NCBI GenBank assembly: GCA_002281735.1
Contig: NCGK01000009.1
Location: 1 to 53,414 of the forward strand
DNA: 53,414 nt
From: Gammaproteobacteria bacterium 28-57-27
GTDB taxonomy: Bacteria > Pseudomonadota > Gammaproteobacteria > Halothiobacillales > Halothiobacillaceae
Direction of reading: 5' to 3'
Both the position numbers and the translations under genes were made by a program. Within the stretch, counting starts at the first letter, position 1, and every line of letters starts with the position of its first letter. Positions 8,032 through 15,715 of the stretch are shown here, piece after piece. The notes beneath the pieces were generated by a model. It was not told the origin of the DNA and did not search any database. It worked only from the letters and a program-made list of their open reading frames with translations.

Positions 8032-9345
8032 ATGACCACGCGCCGCGACTTCCTGAAACTTGGTGGCGGAGCCGCTGCCTTGAGTATGGTGGCCGCTTGC
8101 CAGCCAGCGGCCACTGAAAACGCAACAAAGGACGTAGCCATGATCGACAGCATGTTGATCGACCCAAAAATGATCGACTTTGGTCAGAGCATTGATCGTC
8201 AAGGCACGGATAGCGTGAAATGGGACGGCCGCGCTGCCATATTTGGCACGGATGATGTCGTGCCCCTGTGGGTGGCGGACATGGATTTTGCCTCGCCGCC
8301 AGCGGTGCGTGCCGCCTTGGTCGAGCGCGCGGCGCATCCGGTCTACGGTTACACCCAGGTTCCAGAGCGCTTGTACGATAGCCTGATCGGCTGGCAGAAG
8401 CAGCGCCATGGCTGGGAGGTCGAGCGCGACTGGGCTGCCGTCACGCCGGGCGTGGTGCCCGTGCTTTACGCCGCCGTGCGCGCCCTGACCCGTGCAGGCG
8501 AGGGCGTGATCGTGCAGCCGCCGGTGTACACCCCGTTTTTTAGTGCGGTGACCGAGAATGACCGCCGCCTGATGCTCAACCCGCTGCGCGAGCAGGACGG
8601 GCATTACAGCATGGACTTCGACAACTTGGAGCAGTGCGCGCGCGATGGCGGCAAACTGCTTCTGCTTTGCTCGCCGCATAACCCGGTCGGTCGGGTGTGG
8701 CGCCGCGACGAGCTGCAAACCCTGCTGGACATTGCGCGCAAGCATGATCTGATCGTGGTATCTGACGAGATTCATGCCGATCTGGTTTACGCGCCGAATA
8801 CGCATATCCCGCTGGCCATGCTGGAAGATATGCCCGAGCGGGTGATGACCGTGCTCGCGCCGAGCAAGAGTTTCAATATTCCCGGCATGGGGCTGGCCTT
8901 TATGCTTTGTGGTGAGCCGGAATTACGCAGCCGGGTGCGCGCCGAATTTACCCGCCTGCATATCGAAAGCAACAACCCCTTCAGCTTGGTCGCGGCAGAA
9001 GCGGCCTATCGGCATGGCGCGGGCTGGCTGGATGTGTTGATGCATTATCTGGCCAAAACGCAGGATCTTGTGCTGGATTACTGTGCTGCGTACCTGCCGG
9101 GCATTCGTGCCTTGCGCTCGGAAGGTACGTTTCTTATGTGGCTGGATTGTCGCGCCCTGGCACAAGCACGGGGGCTGGATGATCGCGCCTTGCTGCGCCT
9201 GCTGGTGGAAAAAGCCAAGGTCGGCATGAGTTCCGGCGTGATTTACGGGCAGGGCGGCGAAGGTTTTATGCGCTTGAATATCGGTGCGCCGCGTCAGGTC
9301 ATTATGGATGCGTTGGAACGCATCAAGCAGGCTTTGACGGCCTGA
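8032..9345 (+). CDS. ovoB: MalY/PatB-type PLP-dependent C-S lyase, probable OvoB, with Tat lipoprotein signal
   Basis: This fold-type I aminotransferase-like C-S lyase resembles MalY/PatB. Its position after ovoA indicates the OvoB role: cleaving 5-histidylcysteine sulfoxide to the thiohistidine. Seen: the PLP lysine is Lys279 in APSKSFNIPGMG, with SDEIHADLVY upstream. Odd: the frame begins MTTRRDFLKLGGGAAALSM, a textbook twin-arginine signal (Arg4-Arg5), and ends in a lipobox VAAC with Cys23, so the full product looks like an exported lipoprotein. A second in-frame ATG at 8140 (Met37) has AAAGGA just upstream and would give a 401-residue cytoplasmic enzyme of normal MalY length. Two forms are therefore possible. 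Function is inferred from context; the enzyme family is clear. Confidence 0.88.
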   Translation: MTTRRDFLKLGGGAAALSMVAACQPAATENATKDVAMIDSMLIDPKMIDFGQSIDRQGTDSVKWDGRAAIFGTDDVVPLWVADMDFASPPAVRAALVERAAHPVYGYTQVPERLYDSLIGWQKQRHGWEVERDWAAVTPGVVPVLYAAVRALTRAGEGVIVQPPVYTPFFSAVTENDRRLMLNPLREQDGHYSMDFDNLEQCARDGGKLLLLCSPHNPVGRVWRRDELQTLLDIARKHDLIVVSDEIHADLVYAPNTHIPLAMLEDMPERVMTVLAPSKSFNIPGMGLAFMLCGEPELRSRVRAEFTRLHIESNNPFSLVAAEAAYRHGAGWLDVLMHYLAKTQDLVLDYCAAYLPGIRALRSEGTFLMWLDCRALAQARGLDDRALLRLLVEKAKVGMSSGVIYGQGGEGFMRLNIGAPRQVIMDALERIKQALTA

Positions 9346-9353
9346 GGTTCAGT

Positions 9354-9815
9354 TCACCACGGCGCAAAATCCCGCTGCCGCCACGCTTCGTACACGCTGA
9401 CCGCCACGGCATTGGATAGATTCAAACTGCGCGAATCCGGCTGCATTGGCAGGCGCAGCCAGTGTTTCTGCGGCAGGTTTTGCAAAAAGTCACTCGGCAG
9501 GCCGCGTGATTCCGGCCCGAACACCAAGGCATCGCCCGCTGCGAAACGTACGGCGAACGGGGTATTGTTGCCTTTGGTGGTCATGGCAAAGACGCGTGTG
9601 GGTTGCACCTCGCGCGCAAAAACATCCCAGCAGGCATAGGTTTTGACCTCGGCGAATTCACGGTAATCCAGCCCGGCGCGGCGCAGTTGTTGATGTTCCA
9701 TGTGAAACCCTAGCGGCTCAATCAGGTGCAGGCGCACCCCGGTATTGGCGCACAGGCGGATGATATTGCCGGTATTGGGCGGAATTTCGGGTTCAAATAA
9801 AACAATGTGCAGCAT
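9354..9815 (-). CDS. trmL: tRNA (cytidine(34)-2'-O)-methyltransferase
   Basis: This SPOUT methyltransferase modifies the wobble nucleotide of tRNA-Leu. The protein from the ATG at 9815 starts MLHIVLFEPEIPPNTGNIIR and has 153 residues, matching the short YibK/TrmL proteins. A start 33 bp upstream (9848) is open but adds residues not expected in the family. The C-terminal knot motifs are LVFGPESRGLP and LRLPMQPDSRSLNLSNAVAV. It converges with the ovoB-like gene, whose stop is 8 bp away, and is divergent from tag. Confidence 0.93.
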   Translation of the reverse strand: MLHIVLFEPEIPPNTGNIIRLCANTGVRLHLIEPLGFHMEHQQLRRAGLDYREFAEVKTYACWDVFAREVQPTRVFAMTTKGNNTPFAVRFAAGDALVFGPESRGLPSDFLQNLPQKHWLRLPMQPDSRSLNLSNAVAVSVYEAWRQRDFAPW

Positions 9816-9894
9816 GGTGGGTGGTGTGAGAAAGGATGAATGCGCCATGATAGCGCCATGACGGAGTTGTTATGGCGATTTGCTGGAGGTTGTT

Positions 9895-10485
9895 ATGTCG
9901 AGTGCTTCCTCGCCCTGCCGCTGTGGCTGGGTTGCTTTGGATAAAGCGGATTATGTGGCTTACCACGATAGCGAGTGGGGTGTGCCGCAATACGATGATC
10001 GGGTGCTGTTTGAGTTCATGTTGCTGGAATCGGCGCAGGCGGGCCTGAGCTGGTACACGATTTTGCGCAAGCGCGAGGCTTATCGGCAGGCGTTTGATGG
10101 GTTTGATGCCTCGATCATCGCGCTGTACGACGCGGATAAGGTGGCTGAGTTGTTGGCGAATGCGGGCATTGTGCGTAACCGTTTGAAGGTATTGGCGACG
10201 ATTAATAATGCGCAGCGCTTTTTGGCTGTGCAGGCGGAGTTTGGTTCATTCGGCGCCTATGTTTGGGGTTTTGTCGGTGGCAGGCCGACGGTGAACGCGT
10301 GGCGCACGCTGGCCGAGTGTCCGGCGCGCACGACGGAATCCGATGCCCTGAGCGCGGATTTGAAACGGCGCGGTTTCAAGTTCATGGGTTCGACGGTGTG
10401 CTATGCCTATATGCAGGCGGTGGGGATGGTGAACGATCACACGCTGGATTGTTTCCGGCGGGCGGAGATTTTGGCGCAGGATTGA
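9895..10485 (+). CDS. tag: DNA-3-methyladenine glycosylase I
   Basis: Tag removes 3-methyladenine from alkylated DNA. The start at 9895 is chosen for its GGAGG ribosome site and the expected short N-terminus before CRCGW. The structural zinc ligands of the family are visible: an early Cys in CRCGW, His in AYHDSEWG, and the C-terminal His/Cys in NDHTLDCF. The body carries ESAQAGLSWYTILRKREAYR, typical of Tag. Length is 196 residues. It converges directly on phrB, with adjoining stop codons, placing two DNA-repair genes side by side. Confidence 0.95.
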   Translation: MSSASSPCRCGWVALDKADYVAYHDSEWGVPQYDDRVLFEFMLLESAQAGLSWYTILRKREAYRQAFDGFDASIIALYDADKVAELLANAGIVRNRLKVLATINNAQRFLAVQAEFGSFGAYVWGFVGGRPTVNAWRTLAECPARTTESDALSADLKRRGFKFMGSTVCYAYMQAVGMVNDHTLDCFRRAEILAQD

Positions 10486-12000
10486 TTAAACAGCTGTCGG
10501 AGCCTGTTTCAATGCCGCAAAAAACGCCAACGCCCGCTGACGGCTGGCAGCAAGGTCAAGCACGGGGCGCGGGTAATTCATTCCAAGCGTGACCTCGGCG
10601 GATTGCAAGACCTGTGCGGGTGCTTCCCAGGGGCGATGAATCCAGCGCGTGGGTAACGCGGCAAGCTCAGGTACCCAGCGGCGGATGTAGTCGCCGTCCG
10701 GGTCGAATTTTTCACCCTGCAACACTGGGTTGAAGATGCGGAAATACGGCGCGGCATCGGCGCCGCAGCCTGCCGTCCATTGCCAGCCCTGCGCATTGCT
10801 GGCCAGATCAAAATCCACCAGCGTATCGGCAAACCAGCGTTCGCCGTGTTGCCATGGGATAAGCATGTTTTTTACCAGCAGGGAGGCGACGTTCATGCGC
10901 ACGCGGTTGTGCATCCAGCCGGTGTGCCAAAGTTCGCGCATGCCGGCATCGACCAGTGGGATGCCGGTTTGCCCGTGTGTCCACGCCAGCCATAGCTGGG
11001 GCTCGGGTTGCGGCCATTGCAGCACCTCCCAGCGCGGGTTAAGCGCTGTATCGAGCGTGTGCGGAAAATGGTAGAGCAGGTGGTAGCCAAATTCGCGCCA
11101 GCCGAGTTCGCTTAAAAACACACGCACCGCCTCGTCATCGAGCGCGGGATGAGTTGCTTGAAACTGGCGCAGTGCATGCACAATCTGGCGCGGGCTGATT
11201 TCGCCAAAGGCCAGGTGCGGCGAAAGGCGCGAGCAGCCGGCTTGCGCGGGCAGGTTGCGGCCTTCGGGGTAGCTGCTCAGTGCCTGTTCAAGAAATGTGC
11301 GCAGGCGTGACCAGGCGCTGTATTCGCTAGGTGTCCATGCGGTGGTCAGTCCGCGATCCCAAGATATGCGTGGCAGCAGTTGCAGTGAATCGAGTTCGAT
11401 GCCAGCGAGCGGGTTGATCGGCACGGGCGGCAGACGTTCGGGCGCGGGCAGTGGCGTGTGCTCAATACCCTGTTTGAGGCAGGCCTTCCAGTAGGGCGTG
11501 AAGACTTTGTAGGGTCGAGCGGGCGCATCACTCTTTCCGCGATCGTTTTTCCCGCCTTGGCTGATCGACCAAGGCTCGTTGAGCAGGCTGGCGTTGAAAC
11601 TCGCCACCTGCGCGCCTTGTGCGCGCAGGTCGTGTTTGATGCGGGTGTCGCGTGCGATTTGCGCCGGGGCGTATTGCCGGTTCCAGTACACCGCGTTTAC
11701 GCCATGCTCGCGCACATATTGACCGAGCACGTTTTCGGCCTTGCCTTGGGCAACATGCAGACCGGAGCCGAGTGCGCGCAGTTGTACATCCAGCGCCTTA
11801 AGGCCGTGATGCAGCCACCAGCGCGAGGCTGCACCGGGCGCGGCATGAGCTTCGTCATGTGCTGCATCCGCCGCTTCGGCATGGATATAAAGCGGAATGA
11901 GTCTGCCATGTTGGGCAGCGGCAAGCAGAGCAGGGTTGTCGGCCAGGCGCAGGTCGCGGCGTATCCACCAGATGGCGGTGTCGGCGGGACTTGGCTTCAT
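10486..12000 (-). CDS. phrB: Deoxyribodipyrimidine photo-lyase (class I)
   Basis: This FAD-dependent photolyase repairs UV-induced cyclobutane pyrimidine dimers. The start at 12000 gives a 504-residue protein opening with the antenna-domain sequence WWIRRDLRLADNPAL. The FAD-binding half shows the signature GWMHNRVRMNVASLLVKN and the segment WQWTAGCGADAAPYFRIFNP. Its ATG overlaps the folM stop as ATGA, implying translational coupling to the upstream folM. It is the last gene of the minus-strand run that starts at gspF. Confidence 0.95.
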   Translation of the reverse strand: MKPSPADTAIWWIRRDLRLADNPALLAAAQHGRLIPLYIHAEAADAAHDEAHAAPGAASRWWLHHGLKALDVQLRALGSGLHVAQGKAENVLGQYVREHGVNAVYWNRQYAPAQIARDTRIKHDLRAQGAQVASFNASLLNEPWSISQGGKNDRGKSDAPARPYKVFTPYWKACLKQGIEHTPLPAPERLPPVPINPLAGIELDSLQLLPRISWDRGLTTAWTPSEYSAWSRLRTFLEQALSSYPEGRNLPAQAGCSRLSPHLAFGEISPRQIVHALRQFQATHPALDDEAVRVFLSELGWREFGYHLLYHFPHTLDTALNPRWEVLQWPQPEPQLWLAWTHGQTGIPLVDAGMRELWHTGWMHNRVRMNVASLLVKNMLIPWQHGERWFADTLVDFDLASNAQGWQWTAGCGADAAPYFRIFNPVLQGEKFDPDGDYIRRWVPELAALPTRWIHRPWEAPAQVLQSAEVTLGMNYPRPVLDLAASRQRALAFFAALKQAPTAV

Positions 12001-12710
12001 GACAGAAGTCGGCCGCCGTCCACCGGCAGGGTGACTCCGGTGATGTAGGGGTTGTGGAGCAAGCACTCAATCGCTTGCCAAATCACCTGTGCGCCCGGCT
12101 CAAAGCCCAGCGCCGATTGTTGCAGGCGTTTGTGTCGATAGTCGGCATCGTCGTCTTCGTTAAACAAGATCAGCCCCGGCGCAATGCTGTTGACCTTGAT
12201 GTGCGGCGCAAAGCGGGCGGCAAACGACAGGCTCAAGCTTTCCAGAGCTGCCTTGCTGGCGATGTAGGCTGCATGACGCGCGTCACCGCGGCGCACGCTG
12301 GTGTCACTGATGTGAATAATGTCGCCCAACGGTGCCGAGCCCGCGCGCAATAAATCTTCGCACGCCAGATTGATGCGATAGGGCGCGTGCACATGCAGCT
12401 GCATCAAGGCGTCAAATGCGGCGGGGTGTTGTGCCAGATGGGCATCATCCAGCCAGAGCGAGGCGTTATGAATAATGGCGCGCAGGCTGGCGGCGTGCGA
12501 GTGAATGGCGCTGATGCAGGCGGCAATGCCCTCAGGATGAGACAGATCGGCCTGAATCGCTATGGCTCCACGTGAAACCAGGGTCGTGATGGATGGGCGC
12601 GGCGTGCGGTAGGTGACGATCAGCGGCCAGCCATGGTCAAGGATACGTTCGGCGTGGTACAGGCCGAGGCGTTGGCCGCCGCCGGTGAGTACGATGGCAT
12701 CATGCAGCAT
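11997..12710 (-). CDS. folM: Dihydromonapterin reductase-like short-chain dehydrogenase (FolM)
   Basis: This NADPH-dependent short-chain reductase likely acts on pterins (dihydromonapterin/dihydrofolate). Its 237 residues follow the FolM pattern rather than the classical SDR pattern: the nucleotide site is LTGGGQRLG instead of TGxxxGIG. The active-site YxxxK is in AAYIASKAALESL, and NSIAPG follows. It overlaps phrB by ATGA. Reduced pterins serve some photolyases as antenna cofactors, so the pairing may be functional, but this is inference. Confidence 0.85.
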   Translation of the reverse strand: MLHDAIVLTGGGQRLGLYHAERILDHGWPLIVTYRTPRPSITTLVSRGAIAIQADLSHPEGIAACISAIHSHAASLRAIIHNASLWLDDAHLAQHPAAFDALMQLHVHAPYRINLACEDLLRAGSAPLGDIIHISDTSVRRGDARHAAYIASKAALESLSLSFAARFAPHIKVNSIAPGLILFNEDDDADYRHKRLQQSALGFEPGAQVIWQAIECLLHNPYITGVTLPVDGGRLLS

Positions 12711-12723
12711 GGGCAGCGTTGAC

Positions 12724-13332
12724 TTAGAACACGGCCAACAGCAGAGTGAACAACGTGACCGGAATCATAATGAGCGTGGCCACCAGCGCCAAGGCGAAGG
12801 CGGCGAAGAACATCGGGGTCAGCATTAGCGTTTGTGCCGCCGTGCGCACGCCATCCACACTGTCGCTCACCTTGCCAGCCGCACCCATCCAATCCCCCGC
12901 CTGCGCCTTGCTGGCTTGTTCGCGTGCACTGCGCATGCTGGCCTGCCACTCGTGCGCATTTTTCGGCATGGCGTGCGCTTGTTGAATGCCGTCGCGCAGC
13001 AAGGAAAAAACACCTGCCAAGCCCAAGCGCGCAGCACTTAAAACCAAAAACGGCAGTGCCAAAATCAGCGCCAACAGGATGTTCATAATCCCCGTGGGGT
13101 CGCCGCGCAAGGTCAGCCACACCAGCCAGAGCGTCATGCTCAGGCTCAGCCACCACAGCGTGTCAAAGGGCTTGCTCATGCGCCGTGCGGCGGCATCGAA
13201 CTGCTCGCCGGGTTGAGGTAATACTTCGCCTTCCAGCGGGGCGCGATAACCGACGACCTCTTCGCGCAGAATCAAGGTCTGCTCGGGTTCGCGAGGAGGC
13301 TCATTCCCTGACTCATGCTTTGGGTCATTCAT
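12724..13332 (-). CDS. Uncharacterised membrane protein
   Basis: No family was recognised. The 202 residues have a charged, proline-rich N-terminus (about 1-55), two close membrane segments (about 59-76 and 83-107), an amphipathic soluble stretch (about 110-165) and a strongly hydrophobic C-terminal segment (about 169-201). Its ATG overlaps the gspG stop as ATGA, so it is co-translated with the pseudopilin. A 13-bp gap separates it from folM. A link to secretion or the envelope is suggested only by that coupling. Confidence 0.75.
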   Translation of the reverse strand: MNDPKHESGNEPPREPEQTLILREEVVGYRAPLEGEVLPQPGEQFDAAARRMSKPFDTLWWLSLSMTLWLVWLTLRGDPTGIMNILLALILALPFLVLSAARLGLAGVFSLLRDGIQQAHAMPKNAHEWQASMRSAREQASKAQAGDWMGAAGKVSDSVDGVRTAAQTLMLTPMFFAAFALALVATLIMIPVTLFTLLLAVF

Positions 13333-13760
13333 TGTGTTTCCCAGTTGCCAATATCGGCAGCCGCCCCAGTACCACCCGGCTGACCATCCGCGCCCAGCGA
13401 GTACAGGTCAAACGCCCGCCCTTGATCGCCGGGCGACATATATAAATACGCCTTACCCCAAGGGTCGAGCGGCATACGGTCAAGATAACCGCCCTGTTTC
13501 CACTTGGGCGGTTCCGGGGCAATCGTCGGTGGCTGCACCAGCGCTTCCAGCCCCTGATCGGTAGTGGGATAAATAAAGTTGTCCAGCTTGTACAGGCTCA
13601 GCGCCGCTTCCAGCGCACGGATATCCTGCTTGGCCTTGGTAATGCGCGCCTCATCCGGCCGATCCATGATCTTGGGCACCACAATCGCCGCTAGAATCGA
13701 CAAAATCACCACTACCACCATGACCTCGATCAAGGTAAAACCACTTTGCTTTGTGCGCAC
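13329..13760 (-). CDS. gspG: Type II secretion system major pseudopilin
   Basis: GspG is the main subunit of the periplasmic pseudopilus. The prepilin signal is MRTKQSG cleaved before [10 protein letters not shown], with Glu at mature position 5. The 143 residues fit the family, and the C-terminal segment holds the [12 protein letters not shown] and DPWGKAYLY motifs typical of GspG. Upstream should come gspF; here the antitoxin and a broken toxin lie between them. No gspE, gspD or other T2SS genes occur in the window, so the rest must be elsewhere or absent. Confidence 0.93.
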   Translation of the reverse strand: MRTKQSGFTLIEVMVVVVILSILAAIVVPKIMDRPDEARITKAKQDIRALEAALSLYKLDNFIYPTTDQGLEALVQPPTIAPEPPKWKQGGYLDRMPLDPWGKAYLYMSPGDQGRAFDLYSLGADGQPGGTGAAADIGNWETQ

Positions 13761-13784
13761 AGATAGACCTCTTAATTTTTATTG

Positions 13785-13970
13785 CTAATCAGATACCCGG
13801 CCATTTCCGGGTAGGAAGGAAACACCGAATCGACACTCGCCAACAAAGCACGAAATGGCAGACACGGCCAAGGAGGGCTGTGAGTCCATGACCTCCAGGA
13901 TTGCGCGACTCACACCTTTATCGCCGTAAACAATCCAGTTCACCCAAATGTGTGTGTCTAAAACAATCAT
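13785..13970 (-). pseudogene. Truncated PIN-domain (VapC-type) toxin
   Basis: The frame starts MIVLDTHIWVNWI, the N-terminal PIN strand with its first catalytic Asp, continues to LAVSAISC, then diverges and stops after 61 residues. Complete PIN toxins are about 125-140 residues, and the later acidic residues needed for RNase activity are missing. The ATG overlaps the antitoxin stop as ATGA, as in intact toxin-antitoxin operons. The stop is only 24 bp before the gspG start, so the missing part is deleted rather than frameshifted further on. Probably inactive. Confidence 0.75.
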
Positions 13971-14194
13971 CCCAACACAGTCCAGTCACTTGCAGGAATC
14001 ACTGGCTCCAACAGGTCGCCGATAATTTTGCCTTGTCCCGCGATGCGCGCCGACGCTTTGTGCCTGGTCTTGGGTTGTGTCGAATCCATCGGAGCCAGCA
14101 TGGTCACGATAACGCGCGCAGTCTCAACCTGGGGTTTATCCCCTAGCCAGCGAATCGTTCCTTGATCGAAAATGGCTTCGTAGCTTTGTAGCAT
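13967..14194 (-). CDS. Putative antitoxin paired with the broken PIN toxin
   Basis: A small 75-residue protein opens MLQSYEAIFDQGTIRWLG and ends LLEPVIPASDWTVLG. The N-terminal beta-strand plus C-terminal toxin-wrapping tail resemble small antitoxins found in front of PIN toxins. The stop/start overlap with the toxin remnant supports that assignment. It appears intact although its partner is truncated. It lies inside what would otherwise be a gspF-gspG operon. Confidence 0.65.
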   Translation of the reverse strand: MLQSYEAIFDQGTIRWLGDKPQVETARVIVTMLAPMDSTQPKTRHKASARIAGQGKIIGDLLEPVIPASDWTVLG

Positions 14195-14220
14195 GACCGC
14201 CCCCCTGTTAGTTGCGTGAA

Positions 14221-15444
14221 TTACTTAACTAATTGATTTAATTCAAAAATTGGCATTAATATCGCTAGTACGATAATCAGAACCACCCCGCCCATCACCA
14301 TAATCAGCACCGGCTCAAACAGACCCAGCGCCGTGGCAATAATGCCCGACAATTCACCTTCTTGCTGCACGGCAGCGCGATCCAGCATGGGGCGCAGCCG
14401 TCCGGACTGTTCGCCGGAGGCAATCAACTGGACAGTCATGGGCGGAAAAAGTTTGCTTTCTTCCAGCGCGCGGGCAATGCCCACGCCCTCGCGCACCTGT
14501 ACGGTCGCTGCTTCGACGGCTTCGCGCATGGGCAGATTATCCATCACGGAAGCCGCAATGCGCATGGCTTCGAGAATGGAAACGCCCGCCGAGGCCAGAA
14601 TACCCAAGGTGCGTGCAAAACGCGCTGTATTCACCCCGCGAATCAGTCGACCGATCACCGGCAAGCGCAGTAATAATAAATGCCACTGGCGCTTGAACGC
14701 GGGTGCGCGCAAGGCACGCCGAAAGAGCCATACGCCGAGCACGATGCCGCCGATCAGCCACAGCCCGTACACACGCAAAAAAGCCGATACGGCCAGCAAG
14801 CCTTGAGTCAGGGTGGGCAGCTTTTGCCCAAGATGTTCGAATACCTGCGTGACTTGCGGCACGACATAGGTGAGCAGCCCCATGACCACCACAATCGCCA
14901 TCAGGGTCAGCAAGCCCGGATAAAACAGCGCCAGTTGCACCTTGCGCCGCAAGGACTCGCGTGACTCGGTGTAATCCGCCAGGCGCTCCAGTACCGTGTC
15001 CAGATGCCCGGACTGTTCGCCTGCCGCCACCGTGGCGATGTAAAGCTCTGGAAACACACGCGGAAATTCGCTCAAGGCGTTCGCCAGTGTGTGCCCCTCC
15101 ATGACGCGCGAACGCACGGCGTGCACAATCTGCCGCGTGGCCGTGCGCTCGCTTTGGCGCGCCACACTGCCCAGCGCAGTTTCAATCGGCAAACCGGCTT
15201 GCACCAGGGTCGCCAACTGGCGCGTAATCAAGGCCAGCTCTGCCGCACCGACTGTGGGGCGGAATAGACGTAAACCACCCGGTGCTGCGGACTCGCGCGC
15301 TTGCTCAGCGCCCAGATCCACGCTGAGCGGGGTCAAGCCCTGTTCGCGCAGCGCCTGACGCACCAAACGTGCGGAGTCACCCTCCTGCATCCCCTTGCGG
15401 GTATGGCCGGAGGCATCAAGAGCAGTCCAAACGAAGGAAGGCAT
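14221..15444 (-). CDS. gspF: Type II secretion system inner-membrane platform protein
   Basis: GspF is the polytopic platform protein that couples the secretion ATPase to pseudopilus assembly. The start at 15444 gives MPSFVWTALDASGHTRKG and 407 residues, the family length. Two homologous halves are visible: ALITRQLATLVQAGLPIETAL in the first, and ARTLGILASAGVSILEAM in the second. Each is followed by hydrophobic segments, with a final membrane helix LIMVMGGVVLIIVLAIL. It is the first gene of the minus-strand run towards phrB. The usual upstream ATPase gene gspE is absent. Confidence 0.93.
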   Translation of the reverse strand: MPSFVWTALDASGHTRKGMQEGDSARLVRQALREQGLTPLSVDLGAEQARESAAPGGLRLFRPTVGAAELALITRQLATLVQAGLPIETALGSVARQSERTATRQIVHAVRSRVMEGHTLANALSEFPRVFPELYIATVAAGEQSGHLDTVLERLADYTESRESLRRKVQLALFYPGLLTLMAIVVVMGLLTYVVPQVTQVFEHLGQKLPTLTQGLLAVSAFLRVYGLWLIGGIVLGVWLFRRALRAPAFKRQWHLLLLRLPVIGRLIRGVNTARFARTLGILASAGVSILEAMRIAASVMDNLPMREAVEAATVQVREGVGIARALEESKLFPPMTVQLIASGEQSGRLRPMLDRAAVQQEGELSGIIATALGLFEPVLIMVMGGVVLIIVLAILMPIFELNQLVK

Positions 15445-15623
15445 TAAATATATAGAGGAAGCATTAAAAATGAGGCGACAATGTAGCCTGAAAGCCGGCA
15501 CAAGGAAACGCTTCGCTGCTCATTTCGGCACCCTGGTTTGCGGCGGCGGGCGCTCGCTTGGCATAAAAACATAAGAAGCTCCTAATAAGCTAGGGTGGGA
15601 GTACGCTAAAATCCTCTTATTAT

Positions 15624-15650
15624 CTGAAACAGCTTTTCACAGCCTATAAT
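15624..15650 (+). promoter_or_regulatory. Candidate sigma-70 promoter for the triheme cytochrome
   Basis: A perfect -10 hexamer TATAAT lies at 15645-15650, about 65 bp before the GTG start. The best -35 candidate, CTGAAA at 15624-15629, is only a weak match with 15-bp spacing. The remaining gap, 15445-15715, also carries the leader of gspF on the other strand. Confidence 0.45.
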
Positions 15651-15715
15651 CCGCACAATTTCGCGGGCAATCGTGTGCCGCCGAAACCATAACAAAAACC
15701 TTGAGGAGCATTTCC

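Noticed and set aside
7771..8805. Long minus-strand open frame (344 residues) across the ovoA-ovoB junction
   Set aside because: It spans two well-supported genes on the other strand and shows no family motif; judged a G+C-driven shadow.
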